From Planctomycetales bacterium (GTDB lineage Bacteria > Planctomycetota > Planctomycetia > Pirellulales > Pirellulaceae): a stretch of 38,031 nt of DNA. The notes beneath the pieces are model-generated. The model did no database searches. It had not been told where the DNA came from and saw nothing but the letters and a program-made list of their open reading frames with translations. Positions 33,301-38,031 of the stretch are shown piece after piece; within the stretch, counting starts at the first letter, position 1; each line of letters starts with the position of its first letter. The position numbers and the translations under genes are program-made. The stretch lies in assembly GCA_020427005.1 (NCBI GenBank), contig JAGQOY010000050.1:1-38031 (forward strand). Direction: 5' to 3'.

Positions 33301-35066
33301 TGAGCAATGATAACAGTGGAGTGGATGACGCGAATTCCGAGACGTTGACGGTTACTTCGGTAAGTGCCGGATCGAACGGCGGTGCGATTACTGTTGGGCC
33401 CAGCGGATTGACAATTCGTTACACTCCAGCTGCAAGCTTTACAGGAACGGAGACGTTTACGTATACGCTAAGCGATGGTCGCGGCGGCACAGACACGGGA
33501 ACAGTAAGCGTCGCCGTATCGCAAGCAAATCCACCTCCGGTTACTCAAAACGACTCCTTCACATTGCAGGAAGATGCAGCTCAAGCAAGTTTCAACGTAG
33601 TAGCTAATGATACGCCTCATACTTCGGGAGCCACGCTCACGGTAACTAGTGTTGGGTCGTCAAACAATGGCAGCACCATCAGCATTTCGTCCGATGGTAC
33701 ATCGTTGCTTTATACACCGGCACAGAATTTCTCAGGTAGTGAAATCATCCTGTACACAATTACAGAGACAGGTGGTGGCACTGCTAACGGATTGGCAACG
33801 TTTAGTGTGGCCAGCGTCAACGATCCACCCACGGCCGTAGACGATACATTTGAGGTCCTGTCGGCATCCTCGTCGACGGCGATTGACGTATTAGCCAATG
33901 ATACGAACGTCGACTCCGGCGAAACATTAACTATCACCGGGGTAACACAACCTGCGAGTGGACAAGGAACGATTACGATCGCAGCAGATGGGAAATCGCT
34001 GACCTATACCAGTCCAGGCAGCGGTTTTGCTGAGACGGTCAGTTTCAGTTATACGATAGGTGATGGAAATGGATTGTCAGATACAGCCACAGTGCAATTG
34101 AATGTTCGAGATTTTCTACCTCGAACCGTTTCGGGCGCGGTGAGTTTGTATAGTACAGCTGGCACGAATTTGAGCGGCATATCATTGAACCTATCGGGTA
34201 CCGACTACGTTGGCACGCCTGTCACCAATACAGTTGACACAGCCATTGATGGGAGTTTCCAATTTGCTTCTTTGGCTCCTGGTTCGTATGTCTTGCATCG
34301 AGCAGCATTGCCATTTATTCAGGATTCTGGCGCAGAAACGGCAATCTCGTCTGCGGCGACAGATGGAGACAGTGTTTCCAACATGGTGGTCAATGGAGGG
34401 CTCGATCCGAGATTCTTTGACATTCGAGATTTCCTAGGTTCGGTTTCTCAAAATCGGCTGATGGTTGCGATTGGCAGTGACGGTACGGCAGACTGGTATT
34501 CGGCGGTGGGTGATTGGGCGCAGAACGTAACGCTCAACATCACGGAGAACACTGCCGGGGATGGGCTTAGTGTGGCCGCAGTAGATAATGCTCAGACATC
34601 GAAGCAGGGAACGTTGGCCTTTCAAGGTGGTAGGGTTGACTTAGTGGGGACCCAAAATGGATCCAAACTGTATCGAGTTCGGGCCAGTGCGGGCTCGAGT
34701 TTGCAAGAAGTGACGGCATTGAGTCAGGCTTCCACCGCTTCCACGTTGAGTGGTGAAGGTGAGGCTGCTGACAATTCGGCTTTAACAGGTCTACCTACTC
34801 CAGCCATCGTTTCTGCCGTCACAAGTAACCCAAATTCCGCTTCAGAGAATGATACTGATGGACGTCTAGAGCCTTCGCAGTTTCGCACGCAACTACTTGG
34901 TTCGAATTCCGGCCAGTCGGTGGCAGAATCAACGACGGCGGTAGACGCAGCCATGGGAAGCGTAATGCCAAAACTGCAGCTCCAATTAACAAGCGATCTG
35001 CAGGATGCTTTGCTCGATTCTAGCGATGTTCAGGAGGCGACGGACCAGGCATTTGGGGACCTTTAG
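30336..35066 (+). CDS. Giant surface protein with thioredoxin-like and cyclophilin domains plus beta-sandwich repeats
   Basis: This 1576-residue protein has a basic leader and VVEPLETRELMA (residues 32-42), a LEPR-XLL-like export motif. Next comes a thioredoxin/glutaredoxin-like domain with CPFC at 97-100 (WCPFCNQQK) and TQYPTWEF as the cis-Pro loop. A cyclophilin-type prolyl isomerase domain follows (about 225-375; FYDGITFHRVIDNFVIQGGD and SQFFIT). Then come Ig/cadherin-like domains, a cohesin-like segment (about 715-870), four Cadherin/VCBS-like repeats (about 877-1258; DINDPPVAQND), and a CNA-B-like domain (about 1260-1330). It is probably displayed at the cell surface, with folding activities at the N-terminus. 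GAGAG upstream supports ATG 30336; a terminator follows at 35125. Confidence 0.92.
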   Translation: MTRRAKRIRFSRWLADLFSAPTRTIGTRRIVVEPLETRELMAVDLGGWGILGDDTGLNTVQGEGEGLNGEGEAAPDLVAFAKALADSGTRFFGAIWCPFCNQQKALFEDGYKYLPFIEVTNPDRTPNQIAIDENITQYPTWEFPDGTRLVGVQTLETLAQRAEITIPTSSSPSMAELPNVNVLIGSPLHVPIDAYDPNGNPLTITVTSSNPSVLSAQVLSGNRSLKLSIANRGDMVFELFEDKAPVPTGRVIALAQSGFYDGITFHRVIDNFVIQGGDPTGTGAGGSNLGDFDDQFNVDLQHNRTGVLSFAKSTDDTNDSQFFITEGPQRFLDFNHSVFGQLVEGEIVREGISGTATNSSDKPINDITIQSATVFTDTENGVIMLKPTGSGTGTSTITVTVTDTEGNSTSRSFVATVTQDTANGAPFLNPIPEVTTSVNTPVNVNLTSQDVEGDTIIYSVQKLGSTDFNVTVNSSTGVATVTPPTGFVGTLQFLATVRQTTTPTTSSPDDNQAVSVVVTQTVPTGVDLSAASDSGVSNTDNITNAQTLTFTVSGTQAGALVEIRSGGSVVGSATASSTTTTVAVNNVAALGQGARQFTATQSIGGQTSGESPALTVTLDSTAPTAVSTAAIPSSVIIDQQLTVDLQHAEEGAGGLSYSLASPPAGMSIVASTGALTWTPTSAQLGSHIFSLITTDKAGNQNSQSITLNVIEAPKVEFELNVVNLSGTPITTVSTGEQFKVQLLVTDLRPGSSATGVFSAYVDLLFDSNIIEPIATNPISHLSPYLTSQTGDTATPGLINELGGSSNDFTPLGSDTRVVAEVTFVSKVAGDPNLRTEAADNSGSAVLVYDENDPVPESRVSFGASDFAVGVNFSVADDVFNFDEDSGSHSLNVLSNDIISGSDSLTIVEIGTATGGGTIAISSGGQSINYTSAANFNGAETFTYVAANQSNVRLTGTVTVQVTDINDPPVAQNDSFSVVGGTTDNVLEVLSNDNSGVDDANSETLTVTSVSAGSNGGAITVGPSGLTIRYTPAASFTGTETFTYTLSDGRGGTDTGTVSVAVSQANPPPVTQNDSFTLQEDAAQASFNVVANDTPHTSGATLTVTSVGSSNNGSTISISSDGTSLLYTPAQNFSGSEIILYTITETGGGTANGLATFSVASVNDPPTAVDDTFEVLSASSSTAIDVLANDTNVDSGETLTITGVTQPASGQGTITIAADGKSLTYTSPGSGFAETVSFSYTIGDGNGLSDTATVQLNVRDFLPRTVSGAVSLYSTAGTNLSGISLNLSGTDYVGTPVTNTVDTAIDGSFQFASLAPGSYVLHRAALPFIQDSGAETAISSAATDGDSVSNMVVNGGLDPRFFDIRDFLGSVSQNRLMVAIGSDGTADWYSAVGDWAQNVTLNITENTAGDGLSVAAVDNAQTSKQGTLAFQGGRVDLVGTQNGSKLYRVRASAGSSLQEVTALSQASTASTLSGEGEAADNSALTGLPTPAIVSAVTSNPNSASENDTDGRLEPSQFRTQLLGSNSGQSVAESTTAVDAAMGSVMPKLQLQLTSDLQDALLDSSDVQEATDQAFGDL

Positions 35067-35124
35067 ACGCGGGTGATGAGCCTAATTCCAGCCTTTGAAG
35101 CTGTTGAAAGTCCCAAAAACGACG

Positions 35125-35160
35125 AAAAACACCGAAATCCCAATGATTTTGGTGTTTTTT
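35125..35160 (+). terminator. Intrinsic terminator after the giant surface gene
   Basis: A 15-bp stem (35125-35139 with 35145-35159, one G-T wobble), loop CCAAT, ends in six T. It lies 59 bp after the stop codon and 102 bp before the HU start. Confidence 0.8.
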
Positions 35161-35261
35161 GGGCCATCTACCAGTTGAAATTTATGACGGTGCCTTTTTA
35201 ATCGTCAAATCTGTAAAACGTCTCTCCATTGGCCGATTCTATTTTGAAAGGGATTGAAAGC

Positions 35262-35585
35262 ATGGCGAAAGCCGCAGCGAAAAAGAAGGCCTTATCGAAG
35301 ACTGAGATCTTCGCCAATATGGCCGAACGTACGGGTTTGACGAAAAAGCAAGTGGCTGATTTCTTCGAAGCTCTAAGTGCCGAGATTGAACAAAACATCG
35401 GCAAGAAGGGTCCGGGAATTTTCCAATTGCCTAACCTGTGCAAGATCCAGGCTGTCAACAAGCCGGCTCAGCCCAAGCGTAAGGTCCGAAATCCGGCAAC
35501 GGGTGAAGAGATTTGGGCTGCACCCAAACCAGCTTCAACGGTCGTCAAGGTGCGTCCTCTGAAGAAGTTAAAGGAAATGGTTTAG
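35262..35585 (+). CDS. HU-family nucleoid protein
   Basis: This 107-residue protein has a Lys/Ala-rich start (MAKAAAKKKALSKTEIFANM) and the HU/IHF fold: helix-turn (TGLTKKQVADFFEALSAEI), the beta arm region (GPGIFQLPNLCKIQAVNKPA) and RNPATGEEIWAAPKPAS, the usual DNA-minor-groove arm signature. It bends and compacts DNA. ATG 35262 was chosen over TTG 35229 because GAAAGG lies upstream and homologues start at MAK. It is a free-standing gene between two hairpins. Confidence 0.93.
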   Translation: MAKAAAKKKALSKTEIFANMAERTGLTKKQVADFFEALSAEIEQNIGKKGPGIFQLPNLCKIQAVNKPAQPKRKVRNPATGEEIWAAPKPASTVVKVRPLKKLKEMV

Positions 35586-35600
35586 TGTAAATGAGCGGGA

Positions 35601-35640
35601 GAGTTGGTAGAACTAGCAACTCCTCGTCAGCGTTTTTTTG
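35601..35640 (+). terminator. Weak terminator-like hairpin after HU
   Basis: GAGTTG (35601-35606) pairs with CAACTC (35617-35622); a run of seven T starts 10 bases later. The distance to the T-run is longer than usual. Confidence 0.3.
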
Positions 35641-35679
35641 ACGCGCGATTACACTCCTAACGGCTGAACGTCACATGAT

Positions 35680-35706
35680 GGACAAGGTTGCTAGTCGGCC
35701 TTGTCC
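35680..35706. terminator. Hairpin between HU and a convergent HAD gene
   Basis: GGACAAGG pairs with CCTTGTCC around an 11-base loop. It is followed only by ATTTACGTTT, so terminator use is uncertain. Confidence 0.35.
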
Positions 35707-35776
35707 ATTTACGTTTCAGGATAAAGGCAAATCATCGTCAGGCCGAAAGATCGAAGTCTTCATTCTCAGGCAGGAG

Positions 35777-36484
35777 TCAACGTTGGCTCAGTAGATTGAG
35801 AATGAACGGGTCGGCCAAGCTGCTAGCTACGTAAAAAACACCTGCAAAATCATGGTCGAGGCTATGGTCACCGGGGACGGCTATCGTACAGGCGCCGCTG
35901 GCAATTCCCGCTCGAGTACCGTGATGGCTATCCTCTAGGACTAGCAATTCGTCCGGTAAAACTTGAAGTTGCTTGGCAGCGGCTAAGTAAATATCAGGTG
36001 CAGGTTTGCCGTGCTGGACATCCTCAGCGGTAACAATGAATTGCATTCGATTAAGTACGTCGATGCCTGAGAGCACATCGATCGCAAAGCGACGAGAGCT
36101 ACTAGTTGCGACACACATGGGTGTGTTCCGTGCCTCCAAGACATCGAGTAAATCCAGCAACCCAGCTAGTGGACGTAGTCGGTGAGGAAGCAATTCGGCA
36201 AAGATTTCGTTGGACTCTCGTTCCAAGATCTCCGGTGTGGTATCAAGGTTCTCGGTTTCGATAATCGCTTGGTAGGCCAGCGGTCCAGGAAGGCCCATGA
36301 TAGCGTTCTTTAGTTCGCGAGTAAAAGTTCTGCCACGACGGCTGAGAATCGTTTCACCGACTTGCGTGTACAATTCCTCCGTATTGACCATCAACCCATC
36401 CATATCAAACGCTACGGCTCGAATAAACTTTGACCAAACAGGGCAATGAGAGCGCCTTGCTGAAGGTGATGAGTTATCTTGCAT
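35777..36484 (-). CDS. HAD-superfamily phosphatase (beta-phosphoglucomutase-like)
   Basis: This 235-residue enzyme has HAD motif I in VAFDMDGLMVNTE (nucleophile Asp and general-acid Asp), motif II Ser/Thr in CVATSSSRR, motif III Lys in HGKPAPDIYL, and motif IV in LLVLEDSHHGTRAG. A C1 cap domain lies between motifs I and II. It would hydrolyse a small phosphorylated sugar or nucleotide, or isomerise glucose phosphate; the substrate cannot be read from sequence. ATG 36484 is followed by about 20 residues before the conserved core. It is divergent from the DUF3754 gene across only 52 bp. Confidence 0.9.
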   Translation of the reverse strand: MQDNSSPSARRSHCPVWSKFIRAVAFDMDGLMVNTEELYTQVGETILSRRGRTFTRELKNAIMGLPGPLAYQAIIETENLDTTPEILERESNEIFAELLPHRLRPLAGLLDLLDVLEARNTPMCVATSSSRRFAIDVLSGIDVLNRMQFIVTAEDVQHGKPAPDIYLAAAKQLQVLPDELLVLEDSHHGTRAGIASGACTIAVPGDHSLDHDFAGVFYVASSLADPFILNLLSQR

Positions 36485-36536
36485 GATGTCCGTTTAGGTG
36501 GTGAGAGTTTTAGACAGGTAAATAGCGCGAAGCGCC

Positions 36537-37796
36537 ATGGAAAATGAAAACACCCACGAGTTGAGTCGTGATCTGGGCTCACGCGAGAAGTACATTCCGT
36601 TGCAATGCGCTGATCTAGTCGATTACTTGTGCTATACCAATCACATCGGGGATACACAGCGTGGACGGTTTCGTCAGTTTGCTGGGCTCATTCTCTCCTT
36701 ATTGCACCATTTGTATAGACAACGTCACGAGCAACTTTCAACCGTCTATTCTCCTCTTGATCCTGACTGCGATAAACTCCTCAGGGCTGTTCCGGTCCCC
36801 AATTCCCGCAACCAATGTTGTCACGAGTTACTCGGGCTGGTTGAAGGTTCGCTCGCGCGAGCAAACTATCATCGGTTGAATGACGATGCCATTCGTCAAG
36901 CCATATTGGCGGCCAGTCGTTGGGGGGTCCGCATGCAGATTAACTTCGAGAAATTACGGTTTTTGCAGGTTTATGGTAGGGGAAACTTGATTGGCCAGCG
37001 TGGCATTCGAAACTGGAGGACGTGGTTTAGACTGCAGCAGGTTGATGTTGAATTATTTCAAAGGATAGTCGTAGTTTTCCGAACTAGCGAAAACTTTGCA
37101 CCGGATCAGTTTGATCCGAATTGCGTGTATTTGCGAATGTTCAAGAATGTTCCGAAACAGGATGTCGACATGATGTTGCCTGCTACCGGCATCCAGATGA
37201 CCTGGTTGGATCATTCGAAGATTGTAGTACCCAGCATCTATGCGGCTGGAATGACGTTGTGGCGGTTCTTGCGCAATGTGATGTTGCTAACTTTTCTAGG
37301 TATATTCAAGACCGCCGGCTTCGTGTTGCTAGTGTTGTTTGCGATCGGCTTTGGGGTCAAATCCATGTTCAGCTATCGAGCGAATACCAAGCGTCGCTAT
37401 ATGCTAAGCATGGCCCAAAGCTTGTATTATCAGAATCTTGACAATAACGCGGGTGTTATTTTACGGTTACTGGAAGAGGGTGAGCAGCAGCACGCTTGCG
37501 AAGCCATACTAGCGTATTTCGTGGGCGCGATCATGAATGGGGGGCGACCGATCAGTTTGGCTGAGATGGATCGGCAATGTGAGGCATTGCTTCATGAAGC
37601 CACAGGAGGAGATATCGATTTTGATGTTGAGGACACCGCGCGTACGTTGGTGCATCTAGGAGTCATGAAGTTTTCACCAGCAGGTTGGACATCGCTGTCA
37701 CTTAATGAGGCGCTGGATCAGCTCGATCGGACATGGGACAATTGGTTTGAATTAATGCCAACAGTCGATACAGAAAAAAAATCTGACTGTGAATGA
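36537..37796 (+). CDS. DUF3754/TMEM143-like membrane protein
   Basis: This 419-residue protein has a helical N-terminal half, then the signature YLRMFKNVPKQDVDMMLPAT and MTWLDHSKIVVPSIYA, which matches the DUF3754/TMEM143 pattern. Two hydrophobic helices follow (around 240-275; MLLTFLGIFKTAGFVLLVLF). A soluble helical C-terminus ends the protein. The family has no proven function; the mitochondrial relative suggests an organellar or inner-membrane role. ATG 36537 was chosen; the gene shares a 52-bp divergent promoter region with the HAD phosphatase. Confidence 0.83.
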   Translation: MENENTHELSRDLGSREKYIPLQCADLVDYLCYTNHIGDTQRGRFRQFAGLILSLLHHLYRQRHEQLSTVYSPLDPDCDKLLRAVPVPNSRNQCCHELLGLVEGSLARANYHRLNDDAIRQAILAASRWGVRMQINFEKLRFLQVYGRGNLIGQRGIRNWRTWFRLQQVDVELFQRIVVVFRTSENFAPDQFDPNCVYLRMFKNVPKQDVDMMLPATGIQMTWLDHSKIVVPSIYAAGMTLWRFLRNVMLLTFLGIFKTAGFVLLVLFAIGFGVKSMFSYRANTKRRYMLSMAQSLYYQNLDNNAGVILRLLEEGEQQHACEAILAYFVGAIMNGGRPISLAEMDRQCEALLHEATGGDIDFDVEDTARTLVHLGVMKFSPAGWTSLSLNEALDQLDRTWDNWFELMPTVDTEKKSDCE

Positions 37797-37920
37797 GCTG
37801 AGTATTTGGGAGTTGGCTTTGCTCAGATACTTGCAGTCGATATGTGAGTGGTCTGACTGTGGACCTAGCGTACCAATCACGACAGCCAAAGATAGTGTCC
37901 GTAATTTGGACATGTTCCAT

Positions 37921-37947
37921 AGGTAGTTCGCGAGGTGCGAGCTACCT
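37921..37947. terminator. Stable hairpin abutting MITE 3
   Basis: AGGTAGTTCGC pairs with GCGAGCTACCT (11 bp, one wobble) around GAGGT, 124 bp after the last gene. No T-run follows because the MITE starts in the right arm. Confidence 0.45.
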
Positions 37948-38031
37948 AGCAGGGTGAAGAAAAAATCGATTTGCAAAATCTTGTGGACGATTAGTAACCC
38001 GAAGCGTCAGCGAGGGGCTGGGCACATTCCC
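37946..38031. repeat. Palindromic MITE-like repeat, copy 3 (cut by window end)
   Basis: It starts CTAGCAGGGTGAAGAAAAAA and runs through TTGCAAAATCTTGTGGAC into TAACCCGAAGCGTCAGCGAG; in orientation it is the reverse of copy 1. The right half lies beyond the window. Confidence 0.85.

Overview
The window looks like the chromosome of a planctomycete, probably Pirellulaceae-like. This is inferred from gene content: surface proteins with LEPR-XLL-type N-termini, a GTG-started ECF sigma factor joined to a membrane Ser/Thr kinase with a WD40-like propeller, delta-60 repeats, an HU protein with a Lys/Ala-rich start, and conserved hypothetical proteins of planctomycete type. Base composition is moderate. 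No rRNA, tRNA or CRISPR array was recognised.

Layout. 1-2.9 kb: the end of a thioredoxin-like gene, a CbpA/DnaJ co-chaperone overlapping rnpA, and an unknown gene. 2.9-6.6 kb: metH (minus strand), whose stop codon lies in the terminal CTAG of a palindromic MITE. 7.0-10.8 kb: three plus-strand genes (membrane protein, BY-kinase/MinD-like ATPase, ExeA-like AAA ATPase). 10.8-11.55 kb: a RAYT transposase between inverted copies of a short repeat. 11.5-15.4 kb: ECF sigma factor and kinase/WD40 gene (minus strand), divergent from a delta-60-repeat surface protein (15.7-18.2 kb).

18.4-24.7 kb is an accessory island between two direct copies of the rnr 3' end: the real one and a decayed one of about 382 bp, about 92% identical by eye. 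It holds a decayed transposase, a broken pretoxin/HINT gene, and a stack of minus-strand immunity-like genes (propeller protein, DUF3396-like, double-CXXCG, DUF4304-like). At least two of these genes are directly preceded by short reading frames that look like severed C-terminal tails of polymorphic toxins; one overlaps its partner's TTG start. The motif TGACCCCTTTGATTTCT, also found at the end of the RAYT element, marks the module borders. The region reads as a graveyard or stockpile of toxin-immunity cassettes. The toxin side is broken and most of the immunity side is open.

24.7-27.0 kb: intact rnr. 27.2 kb: second MITE. 27.5-29.8 kb: two membrane or secreted proteins with paired Cys. 30.3-35.1 kb: a 1576-residue surface protein with a thioredoxin-like CPFC domain, a cyclophilin domain and many beta-sandwich repeats, followed by a strong terminator. 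35.2-37.8 kb: HU, a HAD phosphatase and a DUF3754/TMEM143-like membrane protein. The window ends inside a third MITE copy.
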